Shown: positions 36,300 to 44,982 of the stretch, one piece after another
Layout of the letters: each line of letters starts with the position of its first letter
How positions within the stretch are numbered: position 1 is the first letter of the stretch
Assembly (NCBI RefSeq): GCF_019430885.1
Contig: NZ_JAHYBZ010000002.1
Location: 310,001-374,000 of the forward strand
Direction of reading: 5' to 3'
Source: Roseomonas alba
GTDB lineage: Bacteria; Pseudomonadota; Alphaproteobacteria; Acetobacterales; Acetobacteraceae
DNA length: 64,000 nt
The notes under the pieces: generated by a model
The model's database searches: none
The model's input: only the letters and a program-made list of their open reading frames with translations
What the model was told of the DNA's origin: nothing
Program-made: the position numbers and the translations under genes

Positions 36300-37466
36300 A
36301 TGGATACCGGCGACGACCCCAGGGCTCGGCTGGATCTCTCCGAGATCATCGAACGCCTCTATTCGGCAGCGATGGGGCAGGATGACTGGTCCCAGGTCTG
36401 GGCCGCGGCGGCTGGCGCCTTCGGCGGGCATTCCGGGTCGCTCTTCCTCAAGGGCGAGGGCGGCATTGCGCCCGTCGCCTTTCCCGGCTTCTCGCCGACG
36501 GCATTGCGTCTCTACGAGGATCATTTCCATCGGATCGACCCGTGGCTGCAGATTGCCCTGGCCAATCAGCCCGCGCCCGGCACGATGCGGAGCTACATCG
36601 CCCATGAGTTCCTCCCCGCCTCGGCCTTCGAGGCGTCGGAGGTATGGTACGACTTCTCCCGTTTCCATATCGGCGCCTTCCACCTGGTCGGCGGCTGCAT
36701 TGACCTGGGCGAACGGAAGCAGGCGATGATCGGCCTGCATCGCCCGCGCGACGCCGCGGCCTTCGAGCAGGCCGATGAGCGGCGCCTGCGTCGGTTGCTG
36801 CCGCACCTGCGCAACGCCCTCGTCCTTGCGCGCCGCCTCGGCGAGGCGGAGGGGCGCGTCGGGCTCGGCTTCGTCGCCCTGGATCGCCTGGCCTGTGCGG
36901 TGGCGATCCTCGACCGAAGCCGGCGGATCGTCTTCGCCAATGCCGCGATGGAGCGGCTGGCGGCCGAGGGCTGCGTGCAGCTTCGTGCCGATGCTGGCGG
37001 GATGCTGCCCGGCCGGCGCGCGCAATTCTCGCTGCACGATCCGGCGGAGCAGGCGCAACTGCTGCGCCTGGTCGAGAATGCGGCCACCCTCGGCACCGGC
37101 GGTGCGCTACGGGTCGATGGCCTTGCCGAGCAGCGCCGTCTGGCGCTGCTGGTGATGCCGCTGCCGCGGAGGATGGCGGGCCACCTGACCTTCAGCGGAA
37201 CCTTCGAGTCCGGCCATGCGCTGGTGTTCCTGCGTGACCACGCCCAGCCGACGGCCCTGCCGGGCGAGGCGGTGATGGCCCTCTACGGGCTCACGGCCGC
37301 CGAGGTTGGGGTGGCGCGCGGCCTGCTGGGCGGTCGGGCGCCCGAGGCGGTAGCCAGGGAACGCGGTGTTTCCCTGGCCACGATCCGCACCCAGATCCGC
37401 CACATCCTGGAGAAGACGGGCGCGGCGGGCCTGCGCGAGCTCGAGGCGATGATCACGGCGCCCTGA
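36300..37466 (+). CDS. LuxR-type regulator 2 with PAS-like domain
   Basis: This 388-residue paralogue of the regulator at 29426 matches it along the whole length (VAFPGFSPTA, HRIDPW, LPASAFEASEVW, DFSRFHIGAFHL, GLHRPRDAAAF). The helix-turn-helix is RERGVSLATIRTQIRHILE. Motifs of AHL-binding LuxR domains were not seen; the sensor looks PAS/GAF-like. It is divergent from the acyltransferase/diiron oxidase pair, so that pair's product is a plausible ligand. No strong ribosome-binding site precedes the ATG. Confidence 0.9.
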   Translation: MDTGDDPRARLDLSEIIERLYSAAMGQDDWSQVWAAAAGAFGGHSGSLFLKGEGGIAPVAFPGFSPTALRLYEDHFHRIDPWLQIALANQPAPGTMRSYIAHEFLPASAFEASEVWYDFSRFHIGAFHLVGGCIDLGERKQAMIGLHRPRDAAAFEQADERRLRRLLPHLRNALVLARRLGEAEGRVGLGFVALDRLACAVAILDRSRRIVFANAAMERLAAEGCVQLRADAGGMLPGRRAQFSLHDPAEQAQLLRLVENAATLGTGGALRVDGLAEQRRLALLVMPLPRRMAGHLTFSGTFESGHALVFLRDHAQPTALPGEAVMALYGLTAAEVGVARGLLGGRAPEAVARERGVSLATIRTQIRHILEKTGAAGLRELEAMITAP

Positions 37467-37521
37467 AGCGCGCCTTCCGCCGGCACGGCGATGCGGGCGC
37501 GGCGCGCCGTGACCCGAGCCT

Positions 37522-38484
37522 TCACTCCTTCCATGGATGCTGTGCCCACAGCGCCTGGTAGCGGTCGCGCAGGCCCAGCAATTCGGCGCGATACGCCTCC
37601 GGCCCCAGGAAGCGCAGCGGCAGGTTCTGCTGCGTCGCGAGCGTCTGGAAATCGGGGTCGTCCACCGTGCGGCGGACGGACAGGGCGAGGCGTGCCATCA
37701 CCTCCGGGGCCATCCCGGCGGGGGCGGCCATGCCGCGCATCGACCCCTCCACCACGTCGATGCCCTGCTCCTTGAGTGTCGGCACCTCGGCGGCCGGTTC
37801 CCAGCGCGTCACACCCATCTGCACCAACGGGCGCATCACGTCCTGGCGCCATTCGGCGATGCCCTCGGCCATGTTCATCACGGCTACCGGGATCGCGCGC
37901 GATAGCAGGTTCTGCTTCACCTGGGCCGAGCCGGCGAAGGGGATGTGCAGGAAGCGCGTCCCGGTCGCGCGTTCGATCGCCAGCATGGCGAGGTGGTCGT
38001 CCGAGCCGATGCCGGTGGTGCCGTAGCCGATCGTGCCGGGACGTGCGCGGGCGGCGGCGAGGAGACCCTGGAAATCCGGGATCGGACTGTCCTTCAGCAC
38101 CCAGATTCCGCCCGGGTCGTCGACGATGTTGGCGATCAGCGCGAAGTCATCGAGCTTGAATCGCGCCTGGCGCTCGATCGGCACGGTGACGATCGAGGGC
38201 GTGTTGATGAAGCCGATCGTGTAGCCGTCCGGTCGGGCGCGGGCGAGTTCGCTGAAGCCGATCTCTCCACCCGCGCCGGGCCGGTTCAGCACCACCACGG
38301 GCTGACCGAGATCCTTCTCCATGAAGCGCGCGATGGTGCGCGCGGCGGTGTCGGTCCCGCCGCCGGCGGCATAGGCGACGATCATGGTGATCTGGCGGTC
38401 TGGCCGCCACGCAGCGCCCTGGGCGTGGGCGAGGGCAGGCGTGGCGAGAGCGGCGGCGACCAGGCCGCGGCGGCTGAGTGTCAT
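37522..38484 (-). CDS. Bug-family tripartite tricarboxylate transporter receptor, second
   Basis: This 320-residue periplasmic receptor has a signal peptide with twin arginine (SRRGLVAAALATPALAHAQG). Family blocks are ITMIVAYAAGGGTDTAARTI, VVLNRPGAGGEIGF and a C-terminal lobe with VPTLKEQGIDVVEGSMRG. No membrane subunits are nearby. The ATG at 38484 is preferred because the signal begins there. Its closest functional neighbour is the divergent alpha/beta-hydrolase gene, 197 bp away; a link is possible but unproven. Confidence 0.92.
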   Translation of the reverse strand: MTLSRRGLVAAALATPALAHAQGAAWRPDRQITMIVAYAAGGGTDTAARTIARFMEKDLGQPVVVLNRPGAGGEIGFSELARARPDGYTIGFINTPSIVTVPIERQARFKLDDFALIANIVDDPGGIWVLKDSPIPDFQGLLAAARARPGTIGYGTTGIGSDDHLAMLAIERATGTRFLHIPFAGSAQVKQNLLSRAIPVAVMNMAEGIAEWRQDVMRPLVQMGVTRWEPAAEVPTLKEQGIDVVEGSMRGMAAPAGMAPEVMARLALSVRRTVDDPDFQTLATQQNLPLRFLGPEAYRAELLGLRDRYQALWAQHPWKE

Positions 38485-38681
38485 GCGGTCGTTTCCCCAG
38501 AAGCGTCTTGTTGCGGGCACGATGCACGGAGGGCGTGCGGCCCGGAAGAGGTTTTGTGGCCCCGCGGATCATTGCGCGCTGCGCAACAGTGCAGGGCAGG
38601 GCACGCGCATTCAGTGTGCCCGGCGGACGGGGCACATCGGCAGCACAGGCCGCGCGTCCGCTGGCCGCTCAGGAGCCACCC

Positions 38682-39545
38682 ATGACCATCCGCCATCGCC
38701 GCACCCTCGTGGACGGCATCGAGATCTTCTCCCGCGAAGCCGGCGACCCGTCGCATCCGACGGTGCTGCTGCTGCACGGATTCCCGACCTCCTCGCATAT
38801 GTATCGCGCGCTGATCCCGCGCCTGGCTGACCGCTGGCATGTGATCGCGCCGGACCTGCCGGGCTTCGGCTTCTCAGGCGTGCCGGGACGGGAGGTCTTC
38901 ACCTACGGGTTCGACGCGCTGGCCGGCGTCATCGCGCGCTTCACCGAGCAGCGCGGCCTCGGGCGCTTCGCGATCATGGTCTTCGACTATGGCGCGCCGG
39001 TCGGGTTCCGGCTGGCGCTGCGCAACCCCGAGCGCATCGCTGCCGTCATCACCCAGAACGGCAATGCCTATGAGGCAGGGCTGAGCGAAGGCTGGAATCC
39101 GATCCAGGCCTATTGGCGCGATCCGAGCGAGGCGAACCGCGCCGCTCTGCGCGCCTTCCTCGCGCCGGAGACGACGCGATGGCAATACGTCCATGGCGCG
39201 CATGACGAGGCGCTGGTGGCGCCGGAGGCCTGGGCGCTCGATCAGGCCCTGCTCGACCGGCCGGGGATCGCCGACATCCAGCTCGACCTGTTCCTCGACT
39301 ACCGGTCGAATGTCGCACTCTATCCGGCGATCCAGGCCTGGTTGCGCAGCCACCGTCCGCCGCTGCTCGCGGTCTGGGGGCGGCACGACCCCTTCTTTCT
39401 GCCCGCCGGGGCGGAGGCCTTCCGGGGCGATGTGCCGGAGGCGGAGATCCATCTCCTCGATGCCGGGCATTTCGCGCTGGAGACGCGGGGGGAGGAGATC
39501 GCGGCGCTGGTGCGGGACTTTCTCGGCCGCGAGCATGCCGTATGA
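38682..39545 (+). CDS. Alpha/beta-hydrolase, epoxide hydrolase/haloalkane dehalogenase-like
   Basis: This 287-residue cytosolic enzyme has the oxyanion region LLLHGFPTSSHMYRAL and the nucleophile strand IMVFDYGAPVGFRLAL. Aspartate takes the nucleophile position (FDYGAP), as in epoxide hydrolases and dehalogenases. The cap domain lies between ~135 and 215, WGRHDPFFLP carries the third acid and DAGHFALE the catalytic histidine. The longer frame from 38478 lacks conservation, and AGGAG precedes this ATG by about ten bases. The substrate is unknown. Confidence 0.9.
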   Translation: MTIRHRRTLVDGIEIFSREAGDPSHPTVLLLHGFPTSSHMYRALIPRLADRWHVIAPDLPGFGFSGVPGREVFTYGFDALAGVIARFTEQRGLGRFAIMVFDYGAPVGFRLALRNPERIAAVITQNGNAYEAGLSEGWNPIQAYWRDPSEANRAALRAFLAPETTRWQYVHGAHDEALVAPEAWALDQALLDRPGIADIQLDLFLDYRSNVALYPAIQAWLRSHRPPLLAVWGRHDPFFLPAGAEAFRGDVPEAEIHLLDAGHFALETRGEEIAALVRDFLGREHAV

Positions 39546-39661
39546 AATTCTGATTGTGACATGGATCGTAGCGCCGTCGGGGGACCCGGCGCAGCGTCCC
39601 GTCCCGAGGTTCCCCCCGCGGTGGCCGGCCCTGGCATGAGGGCCGGTCCCGAAACGCGAAA

Positions 39662-39683
39662 GGCCGCCGGCATGCCGGCGGCC
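39662..39683. terminator. Bidirectional terminator between convergent hydrolase genes
   Basis: A perfect 22-base palindrome (GGCCGCCGGCA and its complement) flanked by AAA on the left and CTTG on the right sits between the stop codons at 39545 and 39712. Position and symmetry support a shared terminator. Confidence 0.65.
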
Positions 39684-39711
39684 CTTGCGAAATCGATCGC
39701 TGATGTGCGGA

Positions 39712-40380
39712 TCAGTCGGCGGCGAGCGCCATCCGGCCGCGATTCAGCACGCCCATGACGTGATCCTCGGCGGCGTCGACGACCTTTTCGGTCTGATCCG
39801 GCGTGAAGACATGCCCGGCACCCGGCATCACGCGGTAGTCGATGGTGATGCCCTTCTGGGTGTTGAGCTTATCGACCAGCTTGCGCACCGAAGGCTCGGG
39901 CACGAGTTCGTCGTCCGCGCCGTGGAAGATCAGCCCGTTGCACGGGCAGGGCGCGAGGAAGCCGAAATCGTAGTGGCTGGCCGGCGCGCTGATGGAGATG
40001 AAGCCGCCCATTTCCGGACGGCGCATCAGCACCTGCATGCCGACATAGGCCCCGAAGGAATAGCCCGCGACCCACAGCATGGAAGCATTCGGGTTGACCG
40101 CCTGGAGGAAGTCGAGCCCCGAACAGGCATCCGCCACTTCCCCGATGCCGCCGTCATAGCGGCCCTGGCTGCGACCCACGCCGCGGTAGTTGAAGCGAAG
40201 GACGGAGAAGCCCATCGCCTGGAACCGCTGATAGAGGCTGTAGGTCACCCGGTTGTTCATGGTCCCGCCGTGCAGCGGGTGAGGATGGAGGATCAGGGCC
40301 ACCGGGGCATTGGGGCGCTTCGAGTGATGGTATCGTCCCTCGAGCCGGCCATCCGGCCCGGCGAACATGACCTCGGGCAT
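39712..40380 (-). CDS. Conserved alpha/beta-hydrolase (YsgA/dienelactone hydrolase-like)
   Basis: This 222-residue hydrolase has ALILHPHPLHGGTMNNRV at the oxyanion strand, RFNYRGVGRSQGRYDGG, the nucleophile elbow WVAGYSFGAYVG (GYSFG), FHGADDELVPE with the acid, and PGAGHVFT with the histidine. The catalytic triad is therefore complete. The family is widespread in proteobacteria and poorly characterised. It is divergent from iscR with a 396-bp gap. Confidence 0.9.
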   Translation of the reverse strand: MPEVMFAGPDGRLEGRYHHSKRPNAPVALILHPHPLHGGTMNNRVTYSLYQRFQAMGFSVLRFNYRGVGRSQGRYDGGIGEVADACSGLDFLQAVNPNASMLWVAGYSFGAYVGMQVLMRRPEMGGFISISAPASHYDFGFLAPCPCNGLIFHGADDELVPEPSVRKLVDKLNTQKGITIDYRVMPGAGHVFTPDQTEKVVDAAEDHVMGVLNRGRMALAAD

Positions 40381-40544
40381 CGTGCGTTCAGTCCAATGCG
40401 TCTCGCCGCAGGCCGCACTGTCCCGCCCGCCCCTTCCGGGGCCTGGGCTGGACCAAGCGGCGACCTGCCGCAGTTTGGGGAACCTCGCCTAGGTTGGCGC
40501 CGGGGGGCTGCGCCGTATCCAGGAAATCTCCCATATTCGACCCA

Positions 40545-40569
40545 ATTCTTGACTGCGGCAGTCGGAATA
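40545..40569 (+). promoter_or_regulatory. iscR: Type 1 IscR-like binding site and promoter
   Basis: CTTGACTG-CGG-CAGTCGG matches the half-site pattern of Escherichia coli type 1 IscR sites (SYYGACTR, centre, YAGTCRR) except in the normally AT-rich centre. It overlaps a TTGACT that could be a -35 box. It lies 208 bp upstream of iscR in the 40381-40776 gap; the rest of that leader shows no clear gene. It suggests autoregulation by Fe-S-loaded IscR. Confidence 0.65.
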
Positions 40570-40776
40570 CTTAGCGTCAGTCCGACCTTGGCCCGCGACG
40601 ATGCGAACCCGCAAAATCAAAGGCCTGGGAGCAAATCCTCGGTGCCCTGGGGGAGGTTCCCGTGTCCCAGGGCGCAGACACTATATGGGACTGCATCGGG
40701 TTCCGCATAACAGAATCACGACAGGGCGCCCATGTGTGAAGAACGGATCAGGGTTGCGAAGGGAGCGGAGTAGGCC

Positions 40777-41259
40777 ATGCGCTTGTCCACCCGCGGACGC
40801 TATGCCGTCATGGCCCTGGTCGAGATGGCTGCCCGCGAGGGCCGCTCTCAGGGTTGTGTCAACGGCCGTCCGGTCACTCTGACGGATATTGCTGCGGCAC
40901 AGCAGTTGTCTGTTGCTTATCTGGAACAATTATTTGGCCGCCTGCGCCGCGCCGGCCTCGTTGCTTCGGCGCGCGGCCCCGGCGGCGGCTATCGCCTGGC
41001 GCGCCCGGCGAGCGACATCCCGATCGCCGAGGTGGTCGAGGCCGCCGACGAGCCCATCATCGCCACGCGCTGCGAGGAAGGCGGCCCGGGCTGCCTCGGG
41101 GGCACGCGCTGCCTGACTCATGACCTCTGGGCCGAACTCGGCGACCAGATCCGGCTGTTCCTCGGCGCCATGACGCTGGCCGATGTGGTGGACGGGCGCG
41201 TCTGCGGGCGCGCCCGCCCGCCCGCCGGACGCGAGGCGGCGCTCACAGACCCGCCATGA
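40777..41259 (+). CDS. iscR: Rrf2-family Fe-S regulator IscR
   Basis: This 160-residue iron-sulfur sensing repressor has an Rrf2 winged helix (MRLSTRGRYAVMALVEMA, LSVAYLEQLFGRLRRAGLV). The cluster ligands C99, C106, C112 and H115 keep the three-Cys-plus-His arrangement of E. coli IscR. One extra residue separates the first two cysteines. It is first in a run leading to cysteine desulfurase genes and overlaps the next gene by four bases. A probable IscR site lies upstream. Confidence 0.95.
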   Translation: MRLSTRGRYAVMALVEMAAREGRSQGCVNGRPVTLTDIAAAQQLSVAYLEQLFGRLRRAGLVASARGPGGGYRLARPASDIPIAEVVEAADEPIIATRCEEGGPGCLGGTRCLTHDLWAELGDQIRLFLGAMTLADVVDGRVCGRARPPAGREAALTDPP

Positions 41260-42344
41260 CCCCCGGCCTGTCCCTTGACGCCAACGCCACCGAACCGCTG
41301 CGCCCCGAAGCGCGCGCTGCCGTGCTGGAGGCGCTGGACCTGCCGGGCAACCCGTCCTCGGTCCATGCGGAGGGCCGCACCGCGCGGCGGCTGCTCGAAG
41401 ACTCCCGCCGGCGCATCGCGGCGCGCTTCGGCGCCCGCCCGCAGGATGTCGTCTTTACCGCCGGCGGGACCGAGGCGAATACGCTGGCCATCACCGGCCT
41501 CGCCAGTGGTCGCCGTATCCTGGTCGGCGCCACCGAGCACCCGGCTGTGCTCCGGGCCGCCCCCGCCGCGACGCCGCTGCCGGTGCTGTCCGACGGGACC
41601 ATCGACCTCGCTGCGCTGGAGCTCGCACTTGCCGAGGGCGGGCCGGCCCTGGTTTGCCTGATGGCCGCCAACAACGAGACCGGCGTGCTGCACCCGATCG
41701 CCGAGGCCGCCGCCCTGTGCCGCCGCCACGGTGCCCTGCTGCATGTGGATGCCGTCCAGGCCGCCGGCCGCGTGGCGCTGCCCGACGGTGCCGACAGCCT
41801 GGCTCTCTCGGCCCACAAGCTTGGCGGGCCGAAGGGGGCAGGGGCGCTGCTCCTGCGTCCGGGCCTCGACCCGGTGCCGCTCATCGCCGGCGGCGGTCAG
41901 GAGCGCGGCCGCCGCGGGGGCACCGAGCCGCTGCCCGCCATCGCCGGCTTCGCCGCAGCCGCCGAGGTCGCGAGGCCCGATCCGCGCCTGGGCGGCCTGC
42001 GCGACGCCATCGAGGCCGGGATCGCGGCCATAGCGCCCGAGGCGCGCTGTCCCGGCGCCGCAGCGCCACGGCTGCCCAATACGACCGCCATCACCCTGCC
42101 TGGCGCGCCGGCTGAGACTCAGGTGATCGCGCTGGACCTGATGGGCGTGCGGGTATCCGCCGGCGCGGCCTGCTCCTCCGGCAAGGTCGGCGCGTCGCAT
42201 GTGCTGGCGGCGATGGGGCTGGGCAGCGATGCAGGCTGCACGATCCGCGTCTCACTGCCCTGGAACACGCCGGACGACACGGCCGAACGGTTCATCGGAG
42301 CCTGGGGCGCGATGCGGGAGAGGCTGCGGTGGCAGGCCGCGTGA
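41256..42344 (+). CDS. Cysteine desulfurase, NifS/IscS-like, first copy
   Basis: This 362-residue PLP enzyme removes sulfur from cysteine. The PLP lysine is K188 in SAHKLGGPKG, TAGGTEAN binds the cofactor phosphate, and the sulfur-carrying cysteine is C306 in SAGAACSSGK. It is shorter and more divergent than the second desulfurase at 44983 (DANATEPLRPEA instead of [12 protein letters not shown]), so it is not a recent duplicate. It is coupled to iscR by an ATGA overlap and followed by a very strong terminator. Confidence 0.92.
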   Translation: MTPGLSLDANATEPLRPEARAAVLEALDLPGNPSSVHAEGRTARRLLEDSRRRIAARFGARPQDVVFTAGGTEANTLAITGLASGRRILVGATEHPAVLRAAPAATPLPVLSDGTIDLAALELALAEGGPALVCLMAANNETGVLHPIAEAAALCRRHGALLHVDAVQAAGRVALPDGADSLALSAHKLGGPKGAGALLLRPGLDPVPLIAGGGQERGRRGGTEPLPAIAGFAAAAEVARPDPRLGGLRDAIEAGIAAIAPEARCPGAAAPRLPNTTAITLPGAPAETQVIALDLMGVRVSAGAACSSGKVGASHVLAAMGLGSDAGCTIRVSLPWNTPDDTAERFIGAWGAMRERLRWQAA

Positions 42345-42348
42345 CGCC

Positions 42349-42399
42349 TGTCGGGGGGGCGAGGGAACTCGCCCCCCCGACAACCCCCCACTCCTTTTT
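42349..42399 (+). terminator. Strong Rho-independent terminator after iscR and first desulfurase
   Basis: A perfect 15-bp stem (TGTCGGGGGGGCGAG and its complement, loop GGAA) at 42349-42382 is followed about ten bases later by TTTTT. It separates the iscR-desulfurase unit from the genes beyond. Confidence 0.8.
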
Positions 42400-42480
42400 C
42401 TGGCTGTCAGCCTGCCGGGCGCGGCGTGGAGCGCGCGCCCATCCTGCGGCAGGGGCGGGGGGCGCGATGCCGCCCGCGCG

Positions 42481-42837
42481 TTATCGCGGCGCGCTGGCGA
42501 TGCAATCATTGCCGCGACTGGTGAAGCTCGCCACCTTGCCGTCGAAGATCTCGAAGGTCGTGGCGCAATCCCAGGTCTGAACGCTGACACCGGCGCCCCA
42601 GCCCCAGCCCCAGCCCGGACCGGAATCCGCCGTCACGAAGCGGCGCTCATACTGGAGGAAGGTGCGGTTCCCGGCCTGGAAGCTGCGCACCGGAACGCCC
42701 AGCGCAGCGACGAGATCGGTCTCCGACCGGCCGACATACTGGCCCATCCGGGCCTCGAAGCCCTCCCTCGTGGCGCAGGCCTGCAGCAGCAGACCCCCAC
42801 CCAGCGCCACGGCCAGAGCCGTCATCCTGCACGCCAT
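42481..42837 (-). CDS. Small outer-membrane-type lipoprotein
   Basis: This predicted 118-residue lipoprotein has a signal peptide with lipobox LLLQAC (residues ~15-21), then FEARMGQYVGRSETDLVAAL, which resembles the SmpA/OmlA-like pattern of a G-x-S-x-x-D-L-V helix and G-P-P loop (GVPVRSF). Three further cysteines and a Gly/Trp repeat (GPGWGWGWGAG) follow. The ATG at 42837 starts the signal sequence. It is oriented against the surrounding isc genes. Confidence 0.75.
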   Translation of the reverse strand: MACRMTALAVALGGGLLLQACATREGFEARMGQYVGRSETDLVAALGVPVRSFQAGNRTFLQYERRFVTADSGPGWGWGWGAGVSVQTWDCATTFEIFDGKVASFTSRGNDCIASAPR

Positions 42838-42991
42838 GCCGAAAAGTCCCCCACCGAACGCCGCTGCGATACGCTGTCCCGATCCGCTGCCGCCGCGATA
42901 TCCGAACGGACAGGGCGTCGCTTCCATCACAGGTTGAGCGATTACCGCGAATGCGAGCGAATCGCAACAGGCCGGCGTGATGGTGCGGCCG

Positions 42992-43960
42992 CTACTGCAA
43001 CTCCGGGATCACCCAGAGCGGCTTTTCGCCCCGCGCCACCCGCTGGCAATTGTCGAAGGCGTTGCGGAAGCGCGCCGGCTGGTTGTCCCAGGTCGGGCCG
43101 GCGTAGTGCGGCGTCAGCACCACATTCGCCATCTTGAACAGCGGATTGTCGGCGGGCGGCGGCTCCTGGTCGAACACGTCGAGGCCGGCGCCGGCGATGA
43201 CACCGCCATCGAGCGCCGCGATTAGCGCCTTTTCGTCGATCACCGGGCCGCGGCAGGTGTTCACCAGAAAGGCGGTCGGCTTCATCATCGCGAGCTCGGC
43301 CGCACCGATCATGTGCTTCGACGCGGGCGTCAGCGGCACGTGCAGGGAGACGATGTCGGATGTGCGCAGGACCTCGTTCAGCAGCCGGAAGCGGACGGAC
43401 AGCGCATCCTCCTCGGCCTCCGAGACGCGCTTGATGTCGTAGTACTGCACGCGCATGCCGAAGGCGTTGGCCAGCCGCGCGACCTTCTTGCCAATCGCCC
43501 CCAGGCCGACGATGCCGAGCACCTTGTCGCGCAGCTCGAACAGCTTGACCGAGCCAGGGTTGTTGCCGCGCCAGCGGCCGCTGACCACGCTCTCATGCTG
43601 CCAGACCAGGCGCCGGCACGTCGCCATCATCAGCATCATGGCGTGCTCGGACACCGCCGTGGAATTGGCGCCGCCATTGTTGCAGACGGGGATGCCGGCG
43701 CCGCGCGCGGCCTCGATGTCCACCGTGTCGTAGCCGGCGGAGAGGAGCTGGAACAGCTTGAGCTTCGGGGCCGCGGCGAAGAATCCCGCATCGATCGCCT
43801 TGTTGCCGAAGCCGACGAGGAAGTCGGCGTCACCCATGGCGGCCTTGAAGGCGTCGGAGCCGAAGGGGGCGACGGTCAGCTCCATCTCCGCCGGCGCGAT
43901 CTCCCGCGCGGTCGGGATGTCGGAGAGCGGGCTGTCCATCATGAGGATTCGGGGCGGCAT
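42992..43960 (-). CDS. D-isomer-specific 2-hydroxyacid dehydrogenase
   Basis: This 322-residue NAD(P)-dependent dehydrogenase interconverts 2-oxoacids and D-2-hydroxyacids. The nucleotide loop is VGLGAIGKKVARLANAFG, the catalytic arginine is in VNTCRGPVID, the glutamate in LDVFDQEPPPA and the histidine in LTPHYAGPT. The ATG at 43960 fits the family start. The natural substrate is unknown. Like its minus-strand neighbours, it interrupts the otherwise plus-strand isc region. Confidence 0.93.
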   Translation of the reverse strand: MPPRILMMDSPLSDIPTAREIAPAEMELTVAPFGSDAFKAAMGDADFLVGFGNKAIDAGFFAAAPKLKLFQLLSAGYDTVDIEAARGAGIPVCNNGGANSTAVSEHAMMLMMATCRRLVWQHESVVSGRWRGNNPGSVKLFELRDKVLGIVGLGAIGKKVARLANAFGMRVQYYDIKRVSEAEEDALSVRFRLLNEVLRTSDIVSLHVPLTPASKHMIGAAELAMMKPTAFLVNTCRGPVIDEKALIAALDGGVIAGAGLDVFDQEPPPADNPLFKMANVVLTPHYAGPTWDNQPARFRNAFDNCQRVARGEKPLWVIPELQ

Positions 43961-44172
43961 CGGGCGTTTCCTGGCGTGTCGCGGGCACGATACGCGGCTG
44001 CGGCACGCCGGCAAGCGGCCCGGTCGGTGTGCTGCAGGGCCTATAGGCTGCCGAAGCCAATCGGCGCGCCGCCAGGAGGCGGCCGCTGAATTGTGGGGTC
44101 TAGCCGGCCGAGGTTGGCCGGTCTCCCAAACCCCTCCCATGCCACGGCAACGGCAGCGCGATTTAGGAGGTG

Positions 44173-44811
44173 CTATCGCCCCGCAGGTAGCCGTCGCAAC
44201 GCGGAAACGCCGATGACTTGCGGTCCCGCATTGCAGGCCGGCGTGCCTGCGGGCGGGGCTGCCGCCGCGGCGACTTGACGATCCACGCGCACGGGAAGCA
44301 GCGAGGTGACGGCCTGGGCAACATTGCCGATGGCTTCAGATGTGTTGCGTAATGTCTCGCCACGATCCGGCGTGAACTGGCCTCCGACATTCTCAAGGGT
44401 GCCATTCGCGTTCAGGCCGACACTGAATTGTACAGATTCGAGGAAGCCTGGTTGATACCAGATGATTTGAGGATTGTCGGAATCGGCAATCGTCACGATC
44501 TGCGAGAATGGAACGGGAGAACATCGGCCCACGGGCCGGTTATCGAGGGTCAGACCGGTCTCGCTGCCAATGATATTGCCCTGGGGATCTGTCTGAGTTG
44601 TCAGCTTGCCGTGCTGCACGACTGTATGGAGCGGCAGGAATGGTACGCCACATCGGACACCACCATGATCGGCCGAAAGGTCGCCCTGTTGCGACGACCC
44701 GCGACAAAGCGCCATGACCGCCACACTGCTGGCTGAGCCATGATAGATCTGACCATTACAAGCATTCAGAAGAAGGGCAAAAATAGGCAGCAGCCGAAAG
44801 CGGCATTCCAT
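44173..44811 (-). CDS. Putative lipoprotein of unknown function
   Basis: This 212-residue product is not recognised. It opens with a short signal and lipobox (LLPIFALLLNAC), so it is probably membrane-anchored outside the cytoplasm. The middle has a beta-rich pattern (HGKLTTQTDPQGNIIGSETG, FSVGLNANGTLENVGGQF). The C-terminal third is Ala/Pro-rich. AGGAGA precedes the ATG. The DNA is clearly less GC-rich than its neighbours, which hints at acquisition. Confidence 0.68.
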   Translation of the reverse strand: MECRFRLLPIFALLLNACNGQIYHGSASSVAVMALCRGSSQQGDLSADHGGVRCGVPFLPLHTVVQHGKLTTQTDPQGNIIGSETGLTLDNRPVGRCSPVPFSQIVTIADSDNPQIIWYQPGFLESVQFSVGLNANGTLENVGGQFTPDRGETLRNTSEAIGNVAQAVTSLLPVRVDRQVAAAAAPPAGTPACNAGPQVIGVSALRRLPAGR

Positions 44812-44982
44812 TTCTGAGTCTCCTGGATCTCTTGTGAAAGAGGATCAAAATATTCCGAAAAGGGAACAGAAAATTCATCGCGATGTCCAGTGTCAACCAA
44901 GATGTCGCTCGGCTTCATGGCAGCAGCGCCCCAGGTGAAACCCACTCTCGTCGCCGGGCCATTTCCATCCCATCTTCCGCCC

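Noticed and set aside
13031..42411. Weak similarity between 13031-13055 and 42387-42411 (C-rich, T-run, CTGTCAGC)
   Set aside because: The match is short and gapped, and can be explained by two independent terminator-like sequences.
44104..44121. Hairpin CCGGCC/GGCCGG upstream of the hydroxyacid dehydrogenase gene
   Set aside because: Short G/C stems are expected by chance in this composition, and it has no supporting context.
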